This document shows, piece by piece, positions 47,824-57,079 of a stretch of 59,837 nt of DNA. The position numbers and the translations under genes are program-made. Positions within the stretch are counted from its first letter, which is position 1. Each line of letters opens with the position of its first letter. Source of the DNA: Clostridia bacterium (GTDB taxonomy: Bacteria > Bacillota > DAOUPZ01). The stretch covers positions 1 through 59,837 of the forward strand of contig DAOUPZ010000023.1 in assembly GCA_030625885.1 (NCBI GenBank), read 5' to 3'. The notes under the pieces are model-generated. The model ran no database searches. It saw nothing but the letters and a program-made list of their open reading frames with translations, and was not told the origin of the DNA.

Positions 47824-49284
47824 TTAATGATAAATATCTCTTTTTCCTGACACCATTTCTACAAGCGCTGCTTCCATCGCCTCTCGCACCTCAGGCGCTT
47901 CAAACCCATCTATTTCGTGTTGAATGAGCTGTTCTCCTACGGCTTTAGTTTCAGGTTTGGCATAATCTAAAAGATATTCTTTTAAAGTTAAAAGTGCATT
48001 CAATTGACAAACATCTTTTATCTTTCCTGATTTAGCAAGCGGCATAAAACGTCCCCCTGTTCGTCCTTTGCGATAACATCCTGTACAAAAACTGGGAATG
48101 TAGCCGGCTTCCAGCATCCCTCTAATCACCTGATCAGGCGAACGATGGTCGCTCGTTACAAACTGAGCCGTTTCCTTTTCTTGGGTATGGTCATGCTCTC
48201 CATACTCCTTCTTATAAGAGCCTACGCCCGTACATGACCCAGCACTCATCTGTGATATTCCCATTTGAATGAGTTCATCTCTCATTTCTGGCGTTTCCCG
48301 TGTCGACAAAATCATGCCTGTATAAGGTACAGCCAAGCGAATAATTGCGGCAATTTTCTTAAACTCTTTATCTGAAATGAGATAGGGGTAGTTCTCAATA
48401 TTAACATCCGATCCAACAGCTGGACGTAAACGAGGAATAGAGATGGTATGAGGTCCAACCCCAAACTTTTCTTCCAAATGAAGAGCATGAAAAAACGTTG
48501 CTAGAACTTCAAATTTATAATCATATAAGCCATATAAAACACCAATACCTACATCATCAATACCTGCCTCTATGGCTCTGTGCATTGCCGTTAAATGGTA
48601 ATCATAATCAGATTTTGGACCTGCTGTATGCATCTTTTTATAAGTGTTTCTATGATATGTTTCCTGGAAAAGGGTATAGGTTCCAATCTTCGCAGCCTTT
48701 AATTTACGGTAATTTTCTACAGTGGTTGCTGCTATATTGACATTGACCCGGCGTATGACACCATTATCATTCGCTGTGTCATAAATGGTTTTGATTGCAT
48801 CCACTACATAATCAATATCACTATGAACAGGATCCTCACCCGTCTCAATCACAATACGTTTATGTCCCATAGCTTCAATATACTTAATTTCCTCACGGAT
48901 TTCCTCACGCATTAACCGCTTACGCTTCATCTCTTTATTATTACGATGATACCCACAGTAACGGCAGCTATTCACACAATAATTACTCAAATATAAGGGA
49001 GCAAATAATACAACCCGTTTACCATATATATTCATTTTAATTTCATGTGTTACATCATACATTTCTTCTAAGAGGCCATCCGCTTCAACCTGCAAAAGAA
49101 CCGCAACTTCTTCAGGCTCTAATCCCTTCGCTTTACGTGCTTTAGCGATAATTTCACGCACCCTTACAGAATCTTGCGCTTGAGAATCTGAATCTTCCAA
49201 AAGCTGACTGATCTTTGCTTCATCGATAAAACTCGTATCCAACGTTTGTGATTTCTCTTTTAATATTTGCATTTCCATTGCCAT
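47824..49284 (-). CDS. hydG: [FeFe]-hydrogenase H-cluster radical SAM maturase HydG
   Basis: This 486-residue tyrosine lyase makes CO and cyanide ligands from L-tyrosine. The radical SAM motif 'YCVNSCRYCGYH' and the C-terminal cluster 'FCTGCYRKGRTGGRFMPLA' separate it from the thiamine enzyme ThiH, which lacks the second. The ATG at 49284 is chosen because GGAGGG lies 7 nt upstream. It is the first gene of hydG-hydF, downstream of alr, with a 250-bp structured leader. Confidence 0.96.
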   Translation of the reverse strand: MAMEMQILKEKSQTLDTSFIDEAKISQLLEDSDSQAQDSVRVREIIAKARKAKGLEPEEVAVLLQVEADGLLEEMYDVTHEIKMNIYGKRVVLFAPLYLSNYCVNSCRYCGYHRNNKEMKRKRLMREEIREEIKYIEAMGHKRIVIETGEDPVHSDIDYVVDAIKTIYDTANDNGVIRRVNVNIAATTVENYRKLKAAKIGTYTLFQETYHRNTYKKMHTAGPKSDYDYHLTAMHRAIEAGIDDVGIGVLYGLYDYKFEVLATFFHALHLEEKFGVGPHTISIPRLRPAVGSDVNIENYPYLISDKEFKKIAAIIRLAVPYTGMILSTRETPEMRDELIQMGISQMSAGSCTGVGSYKKEYGEHDHTQEKETAQFVTSDHRSPDQVIRGMLEAGYIPSFCTGCYRKGRTGGRFMPLAKSGKIKDVCQLNALLTLKEYLLDYAKPETKAVGEQLIQHEIDGFEAPEVREAMEAALVEMVSGKRDIYH

Positions 49285-49324
49285 CAAAATACCCTCCTTT
49301 TTGTTGAAAATCGCTTCCCCTTTA

Positions 49325-49485
49325 ACACAAAAAGCCCAATCTTCGCAAAGGAAGATTGGGCACAAAACGTACACAAAAAACAGTGACTCCTATTCCTCCC
49401 TCACGATCAGGTTCCCCCTTTCGTCAGGATTACGAGAGTACTTCCCTCTAAGAAAAGCATTGCTCCGCTTATCAGGAAAAATATT
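49325..49485 (-). promoter_or_regulatory. Structured leader with terminator upstream of hydG
   Basis: Minus-strand RNA from about 49485 to 49381 has many short pairing blocks (AGAG/CUCU near 49445; UCC/GGA around CGAAAGGG near 49420) and includes 'CCUGACGAAAGGGGG' and 'GAACCUGAUCGUGAGGGA'. Then comes a strong intrinsic terminator (GCCCAATCTTC/GAAGATTGGGC, 49334-49361, with U-run) that ends about 40 bp before the hydG start. The 'GAACCUGAUC...GGGA' string recalls the thi-box of TPP riboswitches, but the P4/P5 arm between those two is missing. I cannot assign a class. Confidence 0.6.
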
Positions 49486-49543
49486 TAGTTTGTTTCATTA
49501 TATCATACTTTCAAGTAATACGAAAATATATTATGATTTTTTC

Positions 49544-50665
49544 TTATCCCACATACACTCTTGGTACCCGATTCGTAATAATACAAATCACTTCATAATT
49601 AATCGTACCCATTTTTTCTGCCACTTCATCAACCGTAATTTCACAATTCCCCTGCTGCCCAATCAGCACAACTTCATCATAGAGCTTGACACCGGGTACA
49701 TCCGTCACATCAATCATACACTGATCCATGCTAATTCTTCCGACAATAGGTACTTTCTGTCCATGAATGATGACTTCCCCTTTTCCCGAGAGAAGCCGAC
49801 TCCAGCCATCCGCATAACCAATCGGCAATGTACCGATTACAGAGGGCCTTTCCGTTTTATAAATTCGCCCATAACTAATATAGCTGCCTGCCGGCACTTG
49901 TTTAAGATAGATCACACGGGATTTAAGTGACAAAGCAGGCCTTAACCCTATGGTATGATTTACATGTTCTGAAGGATATAACCCATACATAATCATTCCT
50001 GGCCGCACCATCGTAAAATGAGCTTCCGGCATATCAATAACACCGGCGCTATTAGCCGCATGCTGAACAGGAATGAAAATATCTTCCTTTTCCAATTGGC
50101 GAATCACTTTTTGAAATTGCTCTATCTGGCGAAAGGTATAGGTTTTATCAATTTCATCAGCAGATGGGAAATGTGTAAACAACCCTTCTACTTCCACCTT
50201 GGGCAATTTAATAACACGTCTAATGAAATCAAGTGCTTCCTCCGGCAAAAGGCCAATTCGTCCCATACCTGTATCTATCTTCACATGAATCTTTGCCATC
50301 TTATTGCGAAATACCGCATACTGAGACAGCTTTTTAGCACATTCCCATGTACAAACAGTCTGTGTCAAATTATAATCCACCACTTCGGGAATTTGCTCAA
50401 TAGAAATAAGCCCTAAAATCAAAATGGGTACTTTAATACCTGCCTCACGCAAAGCAATCCCTTCAGCCGTTGTTGCCACACCCAGCCGATCCGCCCCATT
50501 TTGCAATACCACTCGACTCATATCAATCGCACCATGCCCATAAGCATTGGCCTTTACCACAGCCAATATCTCTGCCTGTGGGTGCGTAATACGTCGAATT
50601 TGCCGCATATTATGAGCGATCGTATCTAAATTCACTTCCATCCACGTAGGCCGCACATCAATCAT
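49544..50665 (-). CDS. alr: Alanine racemase
   Basis: This 373-residue PLP enzyme makes D-alanine for peptidoglycan. 'AVVKANAYGHGAIDMSRV' holds the PLP-Lys; 'KIDTGMGRIGLLPEE' and 'RPGMIMYGLYPSE' follow; the C-terminal beta domain has 'SYGRIYKTERPSVIGTLPIGY' with the catalytic Tyr region and 'GRISMDQCMIDVTD'. ATG 50665 is chosen for its GAGGTG, 6 nt upstream. It lies upstream of hydG, perhaps with its own terminator region in the hydG leader. Confidence 0.96.
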   Translation of the reverse strand: MIDVRPTWMEVNLDTIAHNMRQIRRITHPQAEILAVVKANAYGHGAIDMSRVVLQNGADRLGVATTAEGIALREAGIKVPILILGLISIEQIPEVVDYNLTQTVCTWECAKKLSQYAVFRNKMAKIHVKIDTGMGRIGLLPEEALDFIRRVIKLPKVEVEGLFTHFPSADEIDKTYTFRQIEQFQKVIRQLEKEDIFIPVQHAANSAGVIDMPEAHFTMVRPGMIMYGLYPSEHVNHTIGLRPALSLKSRVIYLKQVPAGSYISYGRIYKTERPSVIGTLPIGYADGWSRLLSGKGEVIIHGQKVPIVGRISMDQCMIDVTDVPGVKLYDEVVLIGQQGNCEITVDEVAEKMGTINYEVICIITNRVPRVYVG

Positions 50666-50756
50666 TTTCTTCACCTCTTTATTGCCTTTGGCAGAATCTG
50701 TCCCTATAGTATACTCCATGTATTATCATAAATAGAACATATATATATATACTACA

Positions 50757-50881
50757 TTAAAGTCTTTACATTTAGAATGGCTTTGGCAACATGGGGACAC
50801 ACCACTCGTACCTCGTGGAATTTCCCCATCTTTCCTTCGCTTTTCCTGCAACCCTGCAATGCAAGTTATTTATTGCATTAC
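50757..50881 (-). repeat. Family A repeat, copy 4 (full-length, opposite orientation)
   Basis: This is the longest copy: left end TGCAATAAATAACTTGCATTGC, a centre with ATGGGGA...TCCCCAT inverted around CCACGAGGTACGAGTGG, and a right end CCATTCTAAATGTAAAGACT. The shorter copies are internal deletions of this form. It lies between alr and argS. Confidence 0.7.
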
Positions 50882-51011
50882 AAATATAGCTTGAAAGCAC
50901 TAGAGATTTTTTGTCGCTCTTAAAAAACATCTCTTATCATTACCCATTTTTTAATCTCTTGAACTTTATCTTCAATTTTAAATTGTGAATTATGAATTGT
51001 AAATTCCTATA

Positions 51012-52697
51012 CTACATCCGTTCTGGTGCAGTTATGCCTAAAATATCTAAAGTATTACGCAAAACAATCTGAACAGCATGTACTAAAATCAAACGTGCAT
51101 CTCGGATGGTCTGTTCTTCGCCCAACACTCTGGAATTATTATAGAAGCTGTGGAACAATCCTGCTAAATCTTGCGCATATCGCGCCATACGATGAGGCTC
51201 GCGGTTTTTAGCTGCATCTGCTATTTCTGAAGGAAATTCCAACATCTTCTTGATTAAATCCAGTTCTACTTCGGCACTCAAACAACTTAGATCCACTGAT
51301 TCAAAAGCAGGCATACAGACCTCCTTTTGATACGCTTGCTGCAAAATACCATGCGTCCGCGCATGTGCATATTGCACATAATACACAGGGTTTTCATTGG
51401 ACTGAGATTTCGCCAATTCTAAATCAAAATCCAAATGACTATCAGTATTACGCATCACAAAAAAGAATCGTGCCGCATCCTTACCCACTTCATCTACTAA
51501 ATCATTCAGCGTTATCATTTCTCCTGAACGTTTGGACATTCTGACCTGCTCGCCATCACGAACCAGGCGTACCAGTTGCATAATAATAACTTCCAACCGA
51601 TCAGGGTCAACCCCCATTGCCTTCATCCCGCCCTTCATACGAGAAACATGCCCGTGATGATCAGCTCCCCAAATGTTGATTACCGTGTCAAAACCCCGCT
51701 CAAATTTATCATAATGATAAGCAATATCAGCAGCAAAATAGGTTGGAACACCATTACTACGAATCACAACCTCATCTTTTTCTTCACCAAATGCAGTTGC
51801 TTTAAACCAGTATGCATCTTCTTTTTCATATACATAACCTTTTTTCTTAAGACTATCCAAAGTTTGCATCACTTTCCCAGAGGTATGCAATGCTTCCTCA
51901 CTGAACCACACGTCATAGTCAACCCCAAAGCCATGTAAATCTTCTTTCATAGCTATAATTTTTTTCTCTAAAGCATAAGTAATCAATGCTTCCTGACGTT
52001 GGCTGCTATCCATTTCTAAATATGAGTTGCCTTCTTGCTGTGCAAGTATTTCCATCAAATCAATAACATCCTGTCCCTTATATCCTTGTTCAGGGAAAGG
52101 AACATCTTGTCCTAAAGCCTGAAGATAACGTGCTTCTAAAGATTGTCCAAATTTAATAATTTGATTACCTGCATCATTGATATAAAATTCCTTAGTTACT
52201 TCATAGCCTGCTTTCTGCATAACGTTAGCCAAAACACTCCCAACAGCAGCTCCCCGTGCATTACCCATGTGAAGCGGCCCCGTAGGGTTGGCACTGACAA
52301 ATTCAATCTGAACCTTTTCTCCTGCTCCCACGTGCGTTGACCCGTAATCATCACCTTTTTGACAAATATCCTGAATGACTTCATAAAGCCATCCGTTTCC
52401 CAAAAAGAAATTGATAAATCCCGGTCCAGCTACCTCCATCCCCTCAATTAATGTGCCTTCTGCCGGTAGATGATCTGCAATTATTTCAGCAATTTTACGC
52501 GGCGCCATGCGTGCTTGCTTAGATAATAGCATGGCTATATTTGTTGCATAATCCCCATGTGTTTTTTCACGAGGAACCTCTAAATTGATAACGGGCATAT
52601 TTTCAATAGATAAGTCCCCTGTCTCTTTAGCCTGCATCACAGCAGCTTCAATGACTTCTCTTAACTGTTGTTGTACCTTTTCACCTATTGTTTTCAA
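51012..52697 (-). CDS. argS: Arginine--tRNA ligase
   Basis: This 561-residue class I synthetase has the HIGH-like 'SANPTGPLHMGNARGAAVG', 'WGADHHGHVSRMKGGMKAMG', 'VRMSKRSGEMITL' (KMSKS-like) and the arginine-type C-terminal anticodon-binding domain ending 'DILGITAPERM'. The N-terminal Add-1 domain is present. There is no T-box sequence upstream. The length is normal (550-580). Confidence 0.97.
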   Translation of the reverse strand: MKTIGEKVQQQLREVIEAAVMQAKETGDLSIENMPVINLEVPREKTHGDYATNIAMLLSKQARMAPRKIAEIIADHLPAEGTLIEGMEVAGPGFINFFLGNGWLYEVIQDICQKGDDYGSTHVGAGEKVQIEFVSANPTGPLHMGNARGAAVGSVLANVMQKAGYEVTKEFYINDAGNQIIKFGQSLEARYLQALGQDVPFPEQGYKGQDVIDLMEILAQQEGNSYLEMDSSQRQEALITYALEKKIIAMKEDLHGFGVDYDVWFSEEALHTSGKVMQTLDSLKKKGYVYEKEDAYWFKATAFGEEKDEVVIRSNGVPTYFAADIAYHYDKFERGFDTVINIWGADHHGHVSRMKGGMKAMGVDPDRLEVIIMQLVRLVRDGEQVRMSKRSGEMITLNDLVDEVGKDAARFFFVMRNTDSHLDFDLELAKSQSNENPVYYVQYAHARTHGILQQAYQKEVCMPAFESVDLSCLSAEVELDLIKKMLEFPSEIADAAKNREPHRMARYAQDLAGLFHSFYNNSRVLGEEQTIRDARLILVHAVQIVLRNTLDILGITAPERM

Positions 52698-52834
52698 TTT
52701 TTTTCCTCCCCAATCAAAATCATCTTATAATTATAAACCATTTGTTCTTTTCCTTGCAAGCCTACAGACCTGTATTAGCATCTTTATTTCATACCACAAA
52801 CAATTATCTAAAATCTTTTACTTTACCCTTTCCG

Positions 52835-53407
52835 CTATGATTGATTTTTCTCAATAGCAATCAAAAAGGGCGGCGTATTGTGCTGATTAACAAAGTGATA
52901 CATCAATACGGTATACTGTTTTTGATCCAACTTTCTTAAAAAACAAAGTAAAGCTTCCTTCTCTTCTTGACCCCCAGGATGACCATAGTAAACCACAAGA
53001 ATCATCAATCCTTGAGGACATAATAATTGTAGTCCGTCCCGAACAGCCTTAAGTGTTTTTTCAGGCCGGGTTACAATCTCTTTATCTCCACCTGGAAGAT
53101 ATCCTAAATTAAACAAAATACCTCTGACGGGCACCCTAACATAAGATGTCATATGTTCATGCCCATCATGAATCACAACAACCCGCTCTGCCATTTCACA
53201 TCGTGTTATGCGTTCCCTCGTCGCTTCAACAGCCTGTTGTTGAATATCAAATGAATAGACCTTACCTGTTTGACCCACATGTTTTGCTAAAAAAACCGTA
53301 TCATGCCCGTTTCCTGCCGTAGCATCTACTGCGACATCTCCTTCTTGCAAACATTTTTGCATGAGTTCATGAGAAAAACTCAAGGCATTTTCAATGCGTT
53401 TCGACAT
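52835..53407 (-). CDS. Class I SAM methyltransferase, MnmM/YtqB-like
   Basis: This 190-residue protein has the SAM motif 'VAVDATAGNGHDTVFLAKHV', 'YSFDIQQQAVEATRERI', and 'ILFNLGYLPGGDKEIVT', then 'LMILVVYYGHPGGQEE'. This sequence set matches the YtqB/MnmM family, which methylates nm5U34 to mnm5U34 in tRNA of Gram-positive bacteria. It follows argS upstream by 140 bp in the same direction. No strong Shine-Dalgarno was seen. Confidence 0.88.
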   Translation of the reverse strand: MSKRIENALSFSHELMQKCLQEGDVAVDATAGNGHDTVFLAKHVGQTGKVYSFDIQQQAVEATRERITRCEMAERVVVIHDGHEHMTSYVRVPVRGILFNLGYLPGGDKEIVTRPEKTLKAVRDGLQLLCPQGLMILVVYYGHPGGQEEKEALLCFLRKLDQKQYTVLMYHFVNQHNTPPFLIAIEKNQS

Positions 53408-53466
53408 GTTATCTCACACTCCTAATCCCTAATCCTTTGAAACGCCCTACATAATTAGCAAATGAT

Positions 53467-53496
53467 TGACAGGTAGCAATCAGCAGGTAGCAGGTA
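53467..53496. repeat. Short repeats (AGCAGGTAGCAGGTAGG)
   Basis: Tandem CAGGTAG heptamers, with a second set on the other strand at 53665-53690 (CTACCTGCCACCTGCTAC). The 53408-53785 gap holds these and a terminator, and no gene that I can see. Confidence 0.6.
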
Positions 53497-53735
53497 GGCT
53501 TTAAATTATTTTCTTCCCTTCATCATAAGGAACTTTTGAGTAATCAACAAATAAGTTACCAAAAACTGTTTTCATAACCTATTGCTCGTATTTAAAATCT
53601 AAAAGTTTACTACCCTTTCAAGTTTTTACTATATCATATTCTATATACTCACGCTAGCTATTTTCCCTACCTGCCACCTGCTACAACCGACCGTAGGGAG
53701 CGAGCTGCCTGCCAGCAATTACATAATACATTTCA

Positions 53736-53769
53736 CAAAAAAGCCCAACCTTCAAGCAAAGGTTGAGCC
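53736..53769 (-). terminator. Intrinsic terminator of sleB-ypeB
   Basis: GCTCAACCTT/AAGGTTGGGC around a short loop, with a U-run on the minus strand just after ypeB. Confidence 0.8.
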
Positions 53770-53785
53770 TCATAAAATCAGTCAT

Positions 53786-55147
53786 TTATATCGTCAATGT
53801 TCCCTCCGGTGTTTCTACAATTCTCAAGATTCGCTCCTGTTCTCCAGTCTCTGCATTAATATAAACCAGATATTGTTCCTGTCCTAAGTCTGCTTTAAAT
53901 TCATAGCAAAGTACTTCTTTTTGGGTCTCTAGCGGAATAATCGTTAACCGTTCTCTTAAAACATCGAGCCGATCCGTTAATTTTTCTGCAGCCTGTTCGG
54001 GTGAAAGCTTGGGCTCTGGTATCGTTCGCTTATGATGCGCCATTAGATAACCCATGGCATCGAAACCAAGAATCTCGCCATTATCTAAAGCTACTTTTAC
54101 TTTTAAATGATCAGGGTAAATAATAATTCCTTCCTGCTCGTAGGCATACGAAACAAGTGCTATCTTTTCGTAAGCAATGATGGAAGTCATCACCATATTC
54201 TTATACCCTTTTTCCTCCAAAAACTCTGCTGCTCTTTTTTCAGCCGCTTTACCATCTAAAGTGACTTGATCCACATTACGTGCATCAAGCATCCAAACCA
54301 CATGACCCCCTTTTTTAGTTATATCTAACGCAATAGCTGGGCCTCTATTATCTTTTTGTACCATCTGAATACTATACGTGGAAATGATTCCATTACCTTC
54401 CCCCGCTTTTTCAACATTGTATTGCTCCGCTCTTTTCGTACCAACAAACGTACGGGCAATTTTTGCTGCGTCATTTAATGCAATTTTATCCCCCGTAATC
54501 CCCAAGGGTTTCGGTCTGATATGATCTGAAAATGGTCCGTCATACACTAATGTCGGATATTCCTCCATTTGGTGCTCAATCATCTGAAATCCATCCACCA
54601 AATATTTTGTCTTCACCTTCTTGAGTTCTGCGCTGGTTATGTTTTTCACATCGATCCATCTTAATTCATCTTCGTTGACCTTATTTTGAATACCATTCAG
54701 TGCTTCCCCTAATCGGGTTGCCTGTTTATGCAGTTCTTCCAGCATCTTGAATTCTTTTTCACTTAATACAACACCATCTAGATTGCGTTGTCCTAAAACA
54801 TAAGTAAAATCCCCTAACTGAGTCAGAAATACTTCTGTACGGGATGATTCATGCTGTGGAATAGGTAATTGGCTAAAGTTTTCTTTTGCTGAAAATGCTT
54901 GCCGCCAAATATCAGAGAAAATACGAAATACTTGCACAGGAGAACTGACTACCAGTGCTTTGGAAGTATTAGCTTCAATCTTCTCTACATCTGAAATCAA
55001 TTCATTGAAAGCACGCTTATAATTGTTTTCGGTCATGTTTTGCAAGTTTTCTTTTGCTTCAGCTTGTTTAAACCCCCAATACCCCGTTATCGCTAATGAA
55101 ACGACCCATGCACTTATAATAACAATCCACAACTTATTCTTTAACAA
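53786..55147 (-). CDS. ypeB: Spore germination protein YpeB
   Basis: This 453-residue protein is needed to place and keep SleB in the spore. A membrane helix ('LWIVIISAWVVSLAITGYWGF') opens it, then a long helical region and three PepSY-like repeats in the C-terminal half ('AAEKLTDRLDVLRERLTII', 'AKIARTFVGTKRAEQYNV'). I chose the TTG at 55147: GGAGGG is 8 nt upstream and the start then matches the short N-terminus of YpeB. It starts 20 bp after the sleB stop, a classic pair. Confidence 0.92.
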   Translation of the reverse strand: MLKNKLWIVIISAWVVSLAITGYWGFKQAEAKENLQNMTENNYKRAFNELISDVEKIEANTSKALVVSSPVQVFRIFSDIWRQAFSAKENFSQLPIPQHESSRTEVFLTQLGDFTYVLGQRNLDGVVLSEKEFKMLEELHKQATRLGEALNGIQNKVNEDELRWIDVKNITSAELKKVKTKYLVDGFQMIEHQMEEYPTLVYDGPFSDHIRPKPLGITGDKIALNDAAKIARTFVGTKRAEQYNVEKAGEGNGIISTYSIQMVQKDNRGPAIALDITKKGGHVVWMLDARNVDQVTLDGKAAEKRAAEFLEEKGYKNMVMTSIIAYEKIALVSYAYEQEGIIIYPDHLKVKVALDNGEILGFDAMGYLMAHHKRTIPEPKLSPEQAAEKLTDRLDVLRERLTIIPLETQKEVLCYEFKADLGQEQYLVYINAETGEQERILRIVETPEGTLTI

Positions 55148-55167
55148 CGCCCCGTCCCTCCTTTGTT

Positions 55168-55872
55168 TCATCGGCAAAATGCATGTTTGCCAATATATTT
55201 AATAATCGTACGCGTTCGAATCCAACCGGAAGTAGCTGTACGAGGATTATAGTAATAAGTCGCACCACCCGATGGATCCCAGCCATTCATCGCATCACGG
55301 GCTGCACGGAAGGCAGTCGCGTTAGGTGTTAAATTAATCTGACCGTCATGTACAGCTGTAAATGCCCATGGCTGATAAACAACCCCGGAAATTGTATTTG
55401 GAAAAGAGGCATGTCTTACCCTGTTTAAAACAACAGATGCAATGGCAACTTGACCAATATAGGGTTCCCCACGTCCTTCAGAATAAACAACCCGCGCCAA
55501 TAAATTAATATCGCTTTGATTCGCTCCGCCTCGACTAGTCTTAGGCGCCGCCGGTGCCCTACCCACCGCACGAAGCAACAAGTCCTTAGTTTTTGCCCCT
55601 ACAATACCATCGACAGAAATCCGATTACTCCCTTGAAAAGAACGTACACCTTTTTCTGTTGCCGGGCCAAACACGCCATCAGCACTGCCAATCGTATAGC
55701 CTAATCGTTTTAAAATATTCTGTAATTCTCTTACATCACTACCTGTACTTCCCCGCATAAGAACTCGATTACCCAATCCTTGCGCCTGTAACGGTGTATA
55801 TGTAGCAGTCACTAATAATATTCCCACCAGAACACATACGCCTAAACATTGCTTCCAATTTTTTTGTTGCAT
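55168..55872 (-). CDS. sleB: Spore cortex-lytic enzyme SleB
   Basis: This 234-residue lytic transglycosylase has a signal peptide ('CLGVCVLVGILLVTATYTPLQA'), a peptidoglycan-binding domain ('GSTGSDVRELQNILKRLGY', 'GVFGPATEKGVRSFQ'), and a catalytic hydrolase-2 domain ('LLARVVYSEGRGEPYIGQVA' with the Glu; 'WAFTAVHDGQI'; 'GATYYYNPRTATSGWIRTR'). It degrades spore cortex on germination. ATG 55872 is chosen for AGGAG upstream. Confidence 0.95.
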   Translation of the reverse strand: MQQKNWKQCLGVCVLVGILLVTATYTPLQAQGLGNRVLMRGSTGSDVRELQNILKRLGYTIGSADGVFGPATEKGVRSFQGSNRISVDGIVGAKTKDLLLRAVGRAPAAPKTSRGGANQSDINLLARVVYSEGRGEPYIGQVAIASVVLNRVRHASFPNTISGVVYQPWAFTAVHDGQINLTPNATAFRAARDAMNGWDPSGGATYYYNPRTATSGWIRTRTIIKYIGKHAFCR

Positions 55873-55918
55873 CCTTTTCCTCTCCTTTTTATAAAAAGTC
55901 CTCAAATGTAATCCTTAC

Positions 55919-55948
55919 TATTATGAGCACCCAGCCGAGACTTTATAC
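55919..55948 (-). promoter_or_regulatory. Sigma-G promoter of sleB-ypeB
   Basis: On the minus strand GTATA, exactly 18 nt, CATAATA. This fits the sigma-G consensus (GHATR-N18-CATNHTA) and the forespore expression known for sleB. It lies about 50 bp upstream of the start codon. Confidence 0.75.
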
Positions 55949-56136
55949 ATCATATTGGGAATATCTCCCCAAAATGTTCTATATCCACCATTACTTTTTT
56001 TGCCAAGTGCCATACCCCTATCCTATTTTATAACGGCCATAATTCGAAAAATATTATCATAAAAATTATTAACTAGCAGGATATAACTGCTGGTTATTGA
56101 AGTAATAAAACATTATATTTGAAAGGAGAGAAAGGA

Positions 56137-57009
56137 ATGAACCCTGCTATTCAAAGATTAGCCGCTATTCATGATCTTTCAGGATTTGGAAGTTCTTCGC
56201 TTACCGTTGTTACGCCTATCCTATCAACAATGGGGATTCAGGTATGCCCCCTACCCACTGCTGTACTTTCTACACAAACCAGTGGATTTCAAAATTATAA
56301 ATTTATTGATCTTACAGACCATCTAGAAGAATATATTGCACATTGGAAGACACTTAATATTCGATTTGATAGTATTTATAGCGGTTTTTTAGGTTCTATA
56401 AGACAAATTGACATTGTAACCAACTTTATTAATGAATTTTCTCATAACGAACAATTGGTTGTCATTGATCCCGTTCTTGGAGATGATGGTGATACCTATG
56501 GCCCCATTGAACAAGAAATGGTCGTCCATATGAGACGGTTGCTAAAATCCGCTGATATTATTACGCCTAATTTCACTGAAGCTGCTTTTCTTCTCAATGA
56601 AAAATATAAGTTAGATATTGAAAAAGAAGAATTAAAAAGCTGGCTGTTGCGTTTATCAGATAAAGGACCCAAAATCGTTATTATTACGAGTGTCCCTGAT
56701 GATAAGTCCAAAGAAAGCACTTCCGTGATTGCTTATGATCGAGAAGATCAACGTTTTTGGAAGGTAAAATGTGCGTATATCCCTGCCTGTTATCCAGGCA
56801 CGGGGGATGCTTTTACAAGTGTCGTCGTAGGCAGTATCTTACAAGGGGACAGCCTTCCCATTGCTTTGGATCGTGCCGTTCAATTTGTGTCTACCGCCAT
56901 TCGAGCGACTTACGGGTATAAACAACCTGAACGAGAAGGTATCCTATTAGAACGTGTACTCGGAAACTTACAATATCCCATTCTATCCTTTAGTTATGAA
57001 ATTTTTTAG
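56137..57009 (+). CDS. Pyridoxamine/pyridoxal kinase (PdxY/PdxK-like)
   Basis: This 290-residue ribokinase-fold enzyme has 'AAIHDLSGFGSSSLTVVTPIL', 'PTAVLSTQTSGFQNYKFID', 'YSGFLGSIRQIDIV' and 'VIDPVLGDDGDTYGPIEQEM'. The C-terminal 'YPGTGDAFTSVVVGSIL' holds the ATP/anion-hole motif GTGDxF. It makes PLP from pyridoxal or pyridoxamine. ATG 56137 has AAAGGAG upstream; a TTG further up is less likely. It is transcribed away from sleB and ends in a terminator. Confidence 0.88.
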   Translation: MNPAIQRLAAIHDLSGFGSSSLTVVTPILSTMGIQVCPLPTAVLSTQTSGFQNYKFIDLTDHLEEYIAHWKTLNIRFDSIYSGFLGSIRQIDIVTNFINEFSHNEQLVVIDPVLGDDGDTYGPIEQEMVVHMRRLLKSADIITPNFTEAAFLLNEKYKLDIEKEELKSWLLRLSDKGPKIVIITSVPDDKSKESTSVIAYDREDQRFWKVKCAYIPACYPGTGDAFTSVVVGSILQGDSLPIALDRAVQFVSTAIRATYGYKQPEREGILLERVLGNLQYPILSFSYEIF

Positions 57010-57015
57010 GGATGA

Positions 57016-57039
57016 GAAAAACGGCAATAGCCGTTTTTC
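57016..57039 (+). terminator. Intrinsic terminator of the pyridoxamine kinase gene
   Basis: AAAAACGGC-AATA-GCCGTTTTT, a few bases after the stop. Confidence 0.8.
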
Positions 57040-57079
57040 AGCAAGTAGAAGGTAGCAGGTAGGAAAAGATTAAAACCAA

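Noticed and set aside
49381-49485. SRP RNA or TPP riboswitch before hydG
   Set aside because: The GGAAGCAG tetraloop region of SRP RNA is missing, and the TPP P4/P5 arm (UGGAUAAUGCCAG-type) is absent; only part of the thi-box string matches.
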